NCBI RefSeq assembly: GCF_018599195.1
Contig: NZ_JAHFVK010000001.1
Coordinates: 1 to 64,000, forward strand
Reading direction: 5' to 3'
Length of the DNA: 64,000 nucleotides
Source: Croceibacterium selenioxidans
GTDB taxonomy: Bacteria; Pseudomonadota; Alphaproteobacteria; Sphingomonadales; Sphingomonadaceae
A program made the translations under genes and the position numbers. Positions 1 to 8,520 of this stretch are shown here, piece after piece. Each line of letters starts with the position of its first letter. Position 1 is the stretch's first letter. The notes under the pieces were generated by a model. It saw nothing but the letters and a program-made list of their open reading frames with translations. It made no database searches and had not been told where the DNA came from.

Positions 1-248
1 GGCAAAAGCAAAGCAATACGAAGCAGGCGCGATGGCATGCGCATGACGGTCATCCCCCTCAATCGGAACTGCGTGTCCCGTTCTTATTGGCTTGAGTTTC
101 TGCAACGGATCGCACGACTTGCCAAGCCGCGCGAATCGCAAGGTCTATGTTGACCAACCTGCCAAGGTCGTGGCAATCGGCGCCCGGATCGCTTGAGGTG
201 TAGGACGGACGGAGCCTCGGGATCGGTCTTGGCAGATTTTCGCCAATC
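1..248. other. Left chromosomal flank of the island, no confident gene
   Basis: This flank lies left of the tRNA-derived repeat. A short open frame at 2-46 on the plus strand ends in a stop and could be the last 14 codons of a gene that starts before the window. Another plus frame is open from base 1 to about 152. Neither has recognisable features. The region just upstream of 250 should contain the original promoter of the tRNA-Gly gene that was split by the integration. Confidence 0.4.
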
Positions 249-289
249 TGCGGGTGTAGCTCAATGGCAGAGCAGAAGCTTCCCAAGCT
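249..289 (+). repeat. attL: orphan 5' half of tRNA-Gly(CCC)
   Basis: These 41 bases are identical to 13283-13323. From 250 they read as a tRNA from the acceptor 5' strand through the D arm and the anticodon loop, ending in the 3' strand of the anticodon stem. After 289 the sequence diverges and no T arm or 3' acceptor strand follows, so this copy cannot fold as a tRNA. It is the left boundary of the integrated element. The strand shared with the real tRNA, plus the integrase beside the other copy, make an attachment-site reading secure. Confidence 0.9.
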
Positions 290-320
290 GGCCGATTTGG
301 CAGTTTTCTGCCACCTTCTT

Positions 321-384
321 TGTAAACCAGCCAGATTTTGTCCCTTTACCTATCAGACACTTGCGGGAGCAGTGTAAACTGCGT
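321..384 (+). repeat. Candidate integrase arm-type sites, left end
   Basis: TGTAAACCAGCC (321-332) and TGTAAACTGCGT (373-384) lie 32 and 84 bases inside the left attachment repeat. They resemble the tandem pair TGTAAACTGACC and TGTAAACTGGCC at the other end (13231-13254). Tyrosine integrases of this type bind short repeated arm sites on both sides of the core, so these are inferred arm sites. A small hairpin, GGCAG-TTTT-CTGCC, lies at 299-312 between core and arm sites. Confidence 0.45.
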
Positions 385-417
385 CGAACGACCCACAGTG
401 CAACGGGTTGCAACGGC

Positions 418-3400
418 TTATCGACCCATCGCTGCCTTGGCTGCCTCCTCCGCACCATACGCGCCAGCATCAAGCAACTTCTCGTAGACGTCCATTGCTC
501 TCGCCCGAAGTGGGGCGTCATTGCGTTGGAGGGCTATCGCGACCTGCACAAAATCGCGATCAATGAAGCCTCTGTGCATTCCTCCGCGTTGATCCACGAT
601 CAAGGTCGCGATGCGTTCGGTGACATACATCACTGGCTCGTCGAAGCCAGGATAGAGCAATAGAGACTGTAGACCGTCTGCAAATCGGCCAGTGAGAGAG
701 GCAGCCAAAACCGACGCATTGTCGGCAACGGCGACTATCAGTTCTCGCGTAAAATCATCGGGAGCAAGATTGTCAGTCTGGTCAACGGCCGCGGAAATTG
801 CATGGGCTTGATCGCCGCCAACTCGCGACACGTGCTCCATCAAAAACGCGTGTGCCTGAGCTTTTAAGGATCGTTCGTTTTCTCCCCAAGCTGATGCGGC
901 GGTGAACAAACGTCCGGTTAGTTCTGGGGAAACATCGTCGTTTACCAACGCTGCCAACGCCTTCGCGGTCACACTGTCGGGCTCAACAATGGCGAATGCC
1001 TCGGCTAACTCCGCAGCAGCCTGCCGAAATTCATCGTCCTCAGAAGCAAACCAAGCCTCACATACTCGAACGATAAGTTGATCCGGGAACATGGCTCGGG
1101 CGCTCCAAAGTAGGCCCACCAGATCGATGCTCATGAAGATGCGAAAGTCGAGATCGCTCAGTTTAGAGAGCAGTGCCTGCACTCGCGACCTATCCGCCCA
1201 AAATAGCCACTTGCCTTTGTCTGCAAGCAGAAAGGACCATATGTGAGGGTCTTCTGGTTTGGAGGCGTGTCGCTCCAAGACGTCCAGCCATGCTTCGTAG
1301 GCTGGTTCATCACGTCCGAGCAGGCCGTGAAAGATCGCTGCCAGAAGTGTGTAGTTCTCTTGGGGAACCATGCGCATCCCACCATAAGCGCGAAATAGGA
1401 AAGGCGAAGGCATCGCTCGCTCCTTCTTATTTCGGCGCTCATTTTCGGCCTCTGAGACTAAGCGCTTCTGGACTTGATCCGCGATTGTTTCAGGATCGTT
1501 TTCCAGCCAGCTTTCAAGCATGGTCAGCGTTTCGGTTGGTAGGCCTTTCAGTTCTCCGGAAAGGCGAGAGAGCGCCCACGCGGCGTGTGTCGTCCAAGTT
1601 CGCGATGCAAATCCCTTGGCTGAAAATTCGTGGATCAATCTTAGCACCTCGCGAGGCGGATAGATGCCGTCCTTCGAAAGCTCATCCATGAGGTAGCCAG
1701 CAGCATTCTCATGCTTCCCGGCAACGAACCTTTGCGCGACGCGAACCGCTCGTTCAGGATTGTTCTTCCCGAATTCACCGAAAGCGCGAGATAGCTCCGA
1801 GACACCCCCGTTCCGCGAGATGGGACGTCGCCGAGGGTACTCGGGCGATGTGTCGTGTATCGCGTCGAGCATACCGAAAATGTCGTGATCTGCCGCCCGT
1901 TCCATGGTCGACGCTGGCATGGGTGATCCGACCCACGTTGCCATTGTTGTCCCTCGCTTGCGTGGGATGGGGCGTCCCTTCGCCGCTCTCCATTCCTTGA
2001 TCTGGCGCTGACGACGCGGAGCCAAGATCGCTGGCGGCAGCCTTTCAAGCAGTTCCATGCGATGTTCATCGGACCATCGAAGGCGCATGCGTTTCAGTTC
2101 GGCGTCATCCTCCGTTCCATAGGCGGCGCCATAGAGGGACCAAGTCTCAATCGCGTCGCGAAGGTCCGCTAGTCGGTCAGTCGGAAGGTGCGCGCCAATC
2201 GCCTCGACTAGCTCCTGCGACGTCAAACCGGCCTCAATTGAAGAGAGGCCGGGTTCTACCATTACGTGGGTTTCCCCAAGATAGAACCGGCGCTCATCGG
2301 CTAGAACGTAACGAAGTGCGTGACAGGCCAGCGCAGCGCCCGCCGCGATGTAGTTTTGTGCGATCACTTCCTGCACTTGGTCAATCTCGACCGAACCCAT
2401 CATGCCTATAAGTCTGGTTGACGATGCTGCGTCGGCCTTTGCCACTGCGTTCATCGCGTCGCGAAACGCCTCAATGATGCTGCCTCGTTCTCGTTCAAAA
2501 TCCCAATCCCACGGTAGTGATTGGGATTTGGAGTATCGCTTGATCCCATCGCGATTGGGTTCGACATCCTTTGCTGCCTGCTCAAGAAACCAAGGCATCA
2601 GCGTTTCGGCAAACTCCAGCGGGGCCGCTTCCGCCAGTCTCTCGACGTCATAGAGTTGAGGGTTTTTGTCACGACCAACGTCAACAGTTTGGACCCAGAT
2701 CGCAACAACCCGACAGGCTTCGAGAAATCTGCCATCAGTCCTTAGCATGGTCACCAGATGGGAAACCGAATGCGGATCGATGGCTGTGCGTCTGAGCAGG
2801 ACGCCGATCAATTCCTCGACCCTTTCGGTTATGACGCCTGATTGCTCGACTATACGGAACACCAGTTCATCTCTCTCCGGATCGCTCCAATGCGAACGAA
2901 CGAGCGAGACGACACCATCTGGGTCTATTTTTGCTTCTTCGGCAAGCGCCTGCACGGCCGGCCAGTGATATTGCGTCTTTGCCATTAGCTCTGGTAGGCA
3001 TTTGGATAGAAACGGTCGCCAATTGGGCCAGTTCTGAACGACCCTCCCGAGGGCGCGGTTAGCCAATATCGGGTCCGTCCGGATTAACGTATCGACCCAA
3101 GCAGCTTCTTGCGCGGTAGGTGAGCGAACGGTCGAAATTGCATCCGTCACTAGGTGTCTAAGGTGACGACGCGTTTTTCCATCGCTGAGGAGCGCGAAGA
3201 CTGCTCGAACATAAGCACCTTCGTCCGTTGTCCGCAGTCGTTGTAGAGATCGCAACACCGTCGCACGGACAAACAGGCTATCTTGGTTTTGCCAAGCATA
3301 GTCAGCGAGGTCTTTGCCTGTCCGGAAGCCCTTTGCCTGAAAGTCATCTAGCCAAGATTGGTGGCTGAACCCAATTTTCTGGCCGCTACGAACAATCAAT

Positions 3401-4818
3401 CCGCAAGCTTCGCCCCGAGCGAGCGCTCCTTTGCTGCCTGCCTCATATACGTCTGCGGGTCGCCAGAGGGTCTCGGTTTCGAGCATTTCCGAAGCGAGGC
3501 TTTGCATCAATTTCAAGACTGATCTGCGCGTGTCGTCGGGTCCGAGGTCAGCAGTCGCCAACCAACGGTCCAGCAAATCGCCCGCTTCAACCGAGGCAGG
3601 GTCAACGCCTCGCTGGACCAACTGGACGAATAGCTTGAGCGCAAAGGGTCGACGAAGGGTCTCTTTCAACTCGTCGGAAATGCCAGCGCACTCAACTTGC
3701 AACTCACTGAGCAGGGCAACGACATCGTCAATTGAAGGGAGGGCTAGGCTGAATTCCTCTGCCTTGAGTTGTTGGAACCGCGCATCGTGAGCCGCCTCAA
3801 ACGGCCGCGAAGAGACAACGACGTGAACTGGAAGTGCTTGATCCCGGATGTTCTTCACCATCCTAAGTAGCACCTTCATTCGATCCGAGGAGCGATCCAT
3901 GACGTCACTGACCGCATCCAACTGGTCGATAATAACCGTCACGGGTGCGGATCGTGCGACGACGGCGATCTCTGTCGCCAGAGGCCCTGCCATGCCTAGC
4001 GCGATCCCGACGTCCTCAATCGACTGAATGGTCGCGGGTAATGTGTCAGCCTTGATCCCAAATACGACGTGGCCGCAGCTTTCAAGTTCGTCAGTCAGCG
4101 TGCCCATCAAAGCGGATTTTCCGGACCCCGCCTCCCCAATTAAGATCGACGTTCCGTAGGGCGCCTCTTGAATATGCTTTTTGAGGCGCTCCAGTTCGGG
4201 TCTGAGGATTTCGCGGCCCGCAATGTCTCTGGGCCACTCTCGCAGTTCATCTGAACCCGCCTTCGCATCACGGATCGCGGCATTGAAATCGATTGCCGCT
4301 TCCTCCCCCTCACGTTGCTGACGCTCTAAGATGGCTCGGATTGCAGCCGTGTTGGCCAACGTCGTCTCTACCGCAATGAAGTGACCGACCTCGCGCCAGT
4401 ATTTTGATCTGTTGAACTGAGACCGGAGTTCGCGAATGATGATCTCAAACGCAGCCACTAGGTCTTTGGGGTCCGTCAAAAATATGCGACGTAAAACCTC
4501 GTCAGTTGTGTCGTCCTTAACGAAACGCTGCACAAACGTTTCCACAAACTGCTTCGCCAAACCGTTCGGATCGGGGAGGTCCGATGGATCACTGATGACG
4601 GTTTCAAGGACAGGGACGAACACCCCTTTAACGAAACTGATAGACCGTAGATCGGCTGCGAGTGAGGGAGCGGATTGTATGCCAGCTTCGATGGCAGCAC
4701 AGCCAATCTCGGCGACTTCCTTCTTCGCTTCCTTTGATTTGAATAGTTCAAACCCCTTATCTGAGGCATAAGCCAGTGCGGCCTCTCCGACTACACTGAG
4801 AATGATTTCCACCAGCAC
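418..4818 (-). CDS. Large STAND-type P-loop NTPase with helical-repeat C-terminus
   Basis: The product is about 1,466 residues. A helical N-terminal region of about 200 residues precedes a nucleotide-binding domain with Walker A GEAGSGKS (about 228-235) and Walker B VTVIIDQLDA (about 294-303), followed by VVVSSRP, a typical STAND/NACHT sensor strand. About 900 residues of repeated Leu/Ala-rich helices follow, resembling HEAT or TPR arrays. This layout (effector-like N-terminus, NTPase switch, repeat sensor) is typical of bacterial STAND proteins, many of which are antiphage sensors. I do not recognise the N-terminal domain. The start is uncertain: GTG at 4818 has GGAG ten bases upstream; an ATG at 4884 and a TTG at 4899 are also in frame. 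It is divergent from the RusA-like gene. Its antiphage role is inference. Confidence 0.75.
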   Translation of the reverse strand: MLVEIILSVVGEAALAYASDKGFELFKSKEAKKEVAEIGCAAIEAGIQSAPSLAADLRSISFVKGVFVPVLETVISDPSDLPDPNGLAKQFVETFVQRFVKDDTTDEVLRRIFLTDPKDLVAAFEIIIRELRSQFNRSKYWREVGHFIAVETTLANTAAIRAILERQQREGEEAAIDFNAAIRDAKAGSDELREWPRDIAGREILRPELERLKKHIQEAPYGTSILIGEAGSGKSALMGTLTDELESCGHVVFGIKADTLPATIQSIEDVGIALGMAGPLATEIAVVARSAPVTVIIDQLDAVSDVMDRSSDRMKVLLRMVKNIRDQALPVHVVVSSRPFEAAHDARFQQLKAEEFSLALPSIDDVVALLSELQVECAGISDELKETLRRPFALKLFVQLVQRGVDPASVEAGDLLDRWLATADLGPDDTRRSVLKLMQSLASEMLETETLWRPADVYEAGSKGALARGEACGLIVRSGQKIGFSHQSWLDDFQAKGFRTGKDLADYAWQNQDSLFVRATVLRSLQRLRTTDEGAYVRAVFALLSDGKTRRHLRHLVTDAISTVRSPTAQEAAWVDTLIRTDPILANRALGRVVQNWPNWRPFLSKCLPELMAKTQYHWPAVQALAEEAKIDPDGVVSLVRSHWSDPERDELVFRIVEQSGVITERVEELIGVLLRRTAIDPHSVSHLVTMLRTDGRFLEACRVVAIWVQTVDVGRDKNPQLYDVERLAEAAPLEFAETLMPWFLEQAAKDVEPNRDGIKRYSKSQSLPWDWDFERERGSIIEAFRDAMNAVAKADAASSTRLIGMMGSVEIDQVQEVIAQNYIAAGAALACHALRYVLADERRFYLGETHVMVEPGLSSIEAGLTSQELVEAIGAHLPTDRLADLRDAIETWSLYGAAYGTEDDAELKRMRLRWSDEHRMELLERLPPAILAPRRQRQIKEWRAAKGRPIPRKRGTTMATWVGSPMPASTMERAADHDIFGMLDAIHDTSPEYPRRRPISRNGGVSELSRAFGEFGKNNPERAVRVAQRFVAGKHENAAGYLMDELSKDGIYPPREVLRLIHEFSAKGFASRTWTTHAAWALSRLSGELKGLPTETLTMLESWLENDPETIADQVQKRLVSEAENERRNKKERAMPSPFLFRAYGGMRMVPQENYTLLAAIFHGLLGRDEPAYEAWLDVLERHASKPEDPHIWSFLLADKGKWLFWADRSRVQALLSKLSDLDFRIFMSIDLVGLLWSARAMFPDQLIVRVCEAWFASEDDEFRQAAAELAEAFAIVEPDSVTAKALAALVNDDVSPELTGRLFTAASAWGENERSLKAQAHAFLMEHVSRVGGDQAHAISAAVDQTDNLAPDDFTRELIVAVADNASVLAASLTGRFADGLQSLLLYPGFDEPVMYVTERIATLIVDQRGGMHRGFIDRDFVQVAIALQRNDAPLRARAMDVYEKLLDAGAYGAEEAAKAAMGR

Positions 4819-5189
4819 TCTGAACAAACTCCATGGCCTTTTATGGCTAAATGGCCACGGGGGGATGCCCAGGGCAAGAGACATGCGCCTTTGGTGCAAG
4901 TTGGTTCGGCATTACACGTCGAATACCTGTGGAATGTGCCTCGCTGTCGGGTTTTCGGCGGGTGTCGACCCGACGATAAGGTCCAAGCGTGAGTTCCAAC
5001 ATGGCGTGTTGGTGACGCTCGCCACGCTCATGAAGCGTCAAGAGACATCTCGACGTGATGCGAAGAGGCACTGCGCAGCCAACGTAGCGAATGGCGCGGC
5101 GCTAGTGGGTGTTTGAGGTTAGAGGTTTGGCCGGCGATGTCTGCAATGGACTAGGTCGGGGGCCATGTCAGGGTCAACGCAAGACGAGC
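4819..5189. promoter_or_regulatory. Divergent intergenic region, NTPase and RusA-like genes
   Basis: These 371 bases separate two divergently transcribed genes and must hold both promoters. No clean -35/-10 pair stands out. The 11-mer ATGTCTGCAAT at 5137-5147, followed by ACTA, recurs at 6542-6552 upstream of the second HEPN-like gene, at a similar distance from its start. If the NTPase begins at 4884 or 4899 the gap is shorter. Confidence 0.4.
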
Positions 5190-5621
5190 ATGTCGGATCA
5201 GGAGACGCTCTTTCCGTTTGAGGTTGTGCTAGAAGGCACGCCCATTGCGTTGCAATGCAAGACAAGCGCAACACGTGAGGCTTGGAAGAAGCGGGTTAAC
5301 GACGCGGCCAGCGAGCGACAACGCGCCACATATCAGTTGGGTTTTTTGGATGATCGAGCGCTCGCGGTCACAATCTACTACTTCCCAAGTGCGCCCATGG
5401 AAGGCGATGTGGACAATATCGCCAAACTGATACTGGATGGGATGATCAGCATCGCTTATCTCGATGATAAGGTCGTTGAACGAGTGACGGTTCAGAAATT
5501 TGAACCAGATGGTGGTTGGGAGTTCGTTGTGACAAGCGACATGTTGGCTCTCGCTTTGGATACGGAACCTCCGGTCGTCTATATTCGAGTTGATGACGAT
5601 CTAAGTTGGAGGACGGTGTGA
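5190..5621 (+). CDS. RusA-family Holliday junction resolvase-like endonuclease
   Basis: The product is 143 residues, close to the usual RusA length of about 120. The core block EGDVDNIAKLILDGM followed by YLDDKVVE matches the RusA signature. D73, D75 and D92/D93 correspond to the three metal-binding aspartates known in E. coli RusA. RusA proteins cut four-way DNA junctions as dimers and usually belong to phages or mobile elements. The ATG at 5190 gives a protein that begins directly before the beta-strand region; a longer frame upstream lacks support. The stop overlaps the next start as GTGA (5618-5621), so the two genes are translationally coupled. It may act on DNA with its partner nuclease, but that is inference. 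Confidence 0.78.
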   Translation: MSDQETLFPFEVVLEGTPIALQCKTSATREAWKKRVNDAASERQRATYQLGFLDDRALAVTIYYFPSAPMEGDVDNIAKLILDGMISIAYLDDKVVERVTVQKFEPDGGWEFVVTSDMLALALDTEPPVVYIRVDDDLSWRTV

Positions 5622-6298
5622 CAAGTTCGCCGCGCCAGACAGCGTACGCTGACGCAGAACGTGAAGTTCTTGAGCGTCTAAGGTCACGATATGAGCAGCA
5701 AGGGTCCACATTTGTGGTCGCGCCCGATGCTTCCTTGTTGCCGGAGTTTCTTGGTCCTTACATTCCGGATGCCATCGTGCAGACCGGCGACAAGACCATC
5801 GCCATTGAGGTGAAGCACGGGCAATCGCCGGTAACTCAGGCCAGGTTGCGCGACCTTCGGCGTATCTTTGACGGGCACCCCGATTGGCAACTTCTAGTGG
5901 TCTATGCGCCGTCTGGGCCGCTCCAGTCCCTGACAATTCCGTCCGCCACGCCGAGTGCTATTCGTATGCGACTGGACGACGTCCATCGTTTGAACAAAGC
6001 AGGCTTTGTGGATGCGGCTCTCGTGATGGGTTGGTCACTGTTGGAGGCTTGCCTCCAGCTAGTCGGCGAGACAGACAGCGCGAAGCCCCGAACACCCGGC
6101 ACGGTTGTGCAGACGCTCGCAGCAAACGGACACATCTCTCCCGGGGAAGAACAACAACTTCGGTCTTTGATCGAAGTCCGCAACCGCATTGTGCACGGCG
6201 ACGTAGCGGCGCAGTCAACCGGCTCCGATGTCGAACTCGTTCTCCGAACCGTCGAGAATATTATATCCGACATCGAAAGTGGTGACACCGCAAAGTGA
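5618..6298 (+). CDS. PD-(D/E)XK nuclease-like protein with C-terminal HEPN-like domain
   Basis: The product is 226 residues. The N-terminal half carries PDAIV (D51) and IAIEVK (E64, K66), the D-x(n)-ExK arrangement of the PD-(D/E)XK nuclease fold; it resembles the REase_AHJR-like group. The C-terminal half is helical and ends with VRNRIVHGD, giving R188-x4-H193, which fits the Rx4-6H active-site motif of HEPN ribonuclease domains. HEPN proteins are common in toxin and antiphage systems. GTG at 5618 is preferred because GGAGGA lies at 5608-5613 and the start overlaps the RusA-like stop; a TTG at 5606 is also in frame. The two-domain reading rests on motifs only. Confidence 0.62.
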   Translation: MTSSPRQTAYADAEREVLERLRSRYEQQGSTFVVAPDASLLPEFLGPYIPDAIVQTGDKTIAIEVKHGQSPVTQARLRDLRRIFDGHPDWQLLVVYAPSGPLQSLTIPSATPSAIRMRLDDVHRLNKAGFVDAALVMGWSLLEACLQLVGETDSAKPRTPGTVVQTLAANGHISPGEEQQLRSLIEVRNRIVHGDVAAQSTGSDVELVLRTVENIISDIESGDTAK

Positions 6299-6589
6299 GC
6301 CTTCGGGCGAAACGTCCAGGCCAGTGCTGCCTGCTCGGTCCGACGATACTATAAGGAGCGTAGAGCTAACTTAGCTGGGTGTCCTTTTTCTCGCATGACC
6401 TTCCTTCTGATAGATGAGACGGAACTGTGGAGACGGCCCCCAATAAGGTCGGATCGTGCTCTCGGAAGACAATCTCACTGATGCCTTAGAAGCTAGTTGA
6501 ATGAAAGCGGGCATGCCAATGTTGTGGAGGCGTGACGATCAATGTCTGCAATACTATGTGATGATATCAGCAAGTAGGAGGTAACGGAT

Positions 6590-7441
6590 TTGCAGCCGAT
6601 CCACGGATATTATCTGTATGAACTAGGGGCGCAGGTTCACCCTCTCACTCAGTTTAATTTTCAAGCCACTACATGGCAGGCGGCGCATCATCCTACTCTG
6701 GTGGCCCAAGGGGCACTTGGTGCGCTGCTGAACAATAGCGTCTATCAGCTTCGAACCAGCCGACAGGAGGGCCTCGAACTTCTAAACCTGCTCGGAAACT
6801 TCTTGTTCAACCTGCCAGACTTCAATTCACAGGGGCAGTTCGTTCCTGTCGCGACAATGTGGCCAGTCATCGACAAAGCTACGAAGTTTGAGACGGTTTT
6901 TAAAGCTGAGTTAGGTGTAACTCCAATGTTCTACGTTCCGCCACGGCACAACGTAGACATGACGGGGTATCTTCAACAGGGGCACCTCAGCTTCCCAGTT
7001 GATCTGGCGACGAAAGTTCCCGAAGCAATCCTCGATGCGCAGCAGGCGGCAAGGTGCATCGCATACGACCTTCCAACCGCGGCTGGGTTTCATCTGCATC
7101 GGGCGAACGAGAGCGTATTGCGCCGATATTTTGATCGGGTCGCAGGACCGGAGCACCGGCCTGACAGCCGAAATATGGGTGATTATATCAACAAGTTAAG
7201 TCAATTAGAGAAGGGTGATCAGAGGGTTCGAGCAGCACTCCGCGATTTGAAAGACTTGCATCGGAACCCGCTGATGCATCCGGAGGAGCATATCTCGACC
7301 ACTGACGATGCTATTAGCTTGATGGGGGGTGTAAGGGCGGCGATGTCATTAATGTTGAAAGAACTCCCTGAACCTTCACCTTTGACCGCCGATGGATATG
7401 CGGCACTCTTACAGTCCACCGGCACTGACGCGCATGGTTAA
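6590..7441 (+). CDS. Hypothetical protein with C-terminal HEPN-like motif
   Basis: The product is 283 residues with no recognised N-terminal family. Near the C-terminus the segment LKDLHRNPLMHPEEH contains R225-N226-P227-x2-H230, an Rx4H arrangement resembling the catalytic motif of HEPN domains. The surrounding sequence is predicted helical. The start codon is TTG at 6590, chosen because a near-perfect AGGAGGT lies at 6576-6582, seven bases upstream. The gene and its 291-bp upstream region are AT-richer than the chromosome. It follows the nuclease-HEPN gene in the same direction but has its own leader, which shares an 11-mer with the RusA-like leader. An RNase toxin role is only an inference. 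Confidence 0.5.
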   Translation: MQPIHGYYLYELGAQVHPLTQFNFQATTWQAAHHPTLVAQGALGALLNNSVYQLRTSRQEGLELLNLLGNFLFNLPDFNSQGQFVPVATMWPVIDKATKFETVFKAELGVTPMFYVPPRHNVDMTGYLQQGHLSFPVDLATKVPEAILDAQQAARCIAYDLPTAAGFHLHRANESVLRRYFDRVAGPEHRPDSRNMGDYINKLSQLEKGDQRVRAALRDLKDLHRNPLMHPEEHISTTDDAISLMGGVRAAMSLMLKELPEPSPLTADGYAALLQSTGTDAHG

Positions 7442-7572
7442 CTCGCGCCGAAGCGTCCGTCGGTGTTCTTTCGCGCCCAGATAGGGGGGCTTGCGGCGCG
7501 CGAAGCCAAGTGGAGATGAGTTGGGAGCGGTCCTTTGCTTCGCCGTCAACCATGAGCCGAAGTGTGATTGCG

Positions 7573-8280
7573 TTAGGCCGTCAGTCGCACCCTATGCCCG
7601 GACCACCTCTCGCAAAACTGCGCTGTGCGGTCCTTAACTGCTTCGGACGGATTGACGATAAAGAAGGTTCGACAGCTATACGCGTTAGCCCGGACAGCTA
7701 TCGTCCCATCGCCAAGCTGAGATCGCCACCACTCGACCTCCAAATCATGCCGTCCCGGATAGCGCGTGTTGTGGTGATAGATCACGGCCTGTCGCCCGTG
7801 CGCCAACGATAGCGCCTCCGAGATCGGCAGCTGCTTTCCGAACTTCCGATCCCGCCTACGACGCGGGTGATCATCAACCAACCCGTTGTCCGGGTCGGCA
7901 AACACCAAGTCGCAACCGCGTAGCTGGTCGGTAGTTCGGCCAAACCACTGGTGGCGAAAATCGCAACGCTCTCCGGCAGGGATGGCATCTGTGGTGATCG
8001 GTTCGCGGGAGTATAGTGCGCCGGGAAGTGCTCCCGAGGCTTCCAATGCGGCAACTGTCCGTTGCTCGCGCACCGTCGCTTTCAGCGTGTCGAACAGGTC
8101 CGGATCAAGGTGCCGCCACCTTTCGGGCTGGTCGAGATAGCTGACATGCCTTCCATCCGAATTGTGGTTTTCGTCCGGAAAGAGATACCACGCCACTCCG
8201 AGCGAGAGATCGGAAGCGATGGCTCTTATTAGCGCTAGCTTCACGTAATCGCCGATGTCACCGGCATATCGGTTTTGCAT
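7573..8280 (-). CDS. Conserved hypothetical protein with DPDNG motif
   Basis: The product is 235 residues and begins MQNRYAGDIGDYVKLALIRAI. It contains WYLFPDENHNSDGRH near residue 42 and CDLVFADPDNGL near the middle. I recall this layout from uncharacterised bacterial proteins, but I cannot assign a family. The ADPDNG segment superficially resembles the acidic loop after a beta-strand in Rossmann-type methyltransferases, and that resemblance is not enough to call one. ATG at 8280 is chosen over a longer frame to 8559 because AAGGGGGG lies just upstream and the QNRY start is clean. It is convergent with the preceding HEPN-like gene and divergent from the recombinase. Confidence 0.55.
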   Translation of the reverse strand: MQNRYAGDIGDYVKLALIRAIASDLSLGVAWYLFPDENHNSDGRHVSYLDQPERWRHLDPDLFDTLKATVREQRTVAALEASGALPGALYSREPITTDAIPAGERCDFRHQWFGRTTDQLRGCDLVFADPDNGLVDDHPRRRRDRKFGKQLPISEALSLAHGRQAVIYHHNTRYPGRHDLEVEWWRSQLGDGTIAVRANAYSCRTFFIVNPSEAVKDRTAQFCERWSGHRVRLTA

Positions 8281-8520
8281 TTGCCCCCCCTTTGCAAGAC
8301 CTTCGCAGAGAAGGGGCGAGTGATCCAGAGCAGTGAACGCAATAGGAATAAGAAGGCGTTTGAAGACGCGACGATTGATGGATCGACTGAAAATCATAGA
8401 ACTAACAGCGACAAAGAGATCGGGAGCCACATCATCCCAAGGAGCTTTGGTGCCCCAATTCGGACTTGCCTGCGATCCACACTCTCCTAGACTTAGCAAG
8501 TAAGTTGCTAGGATTATCAG

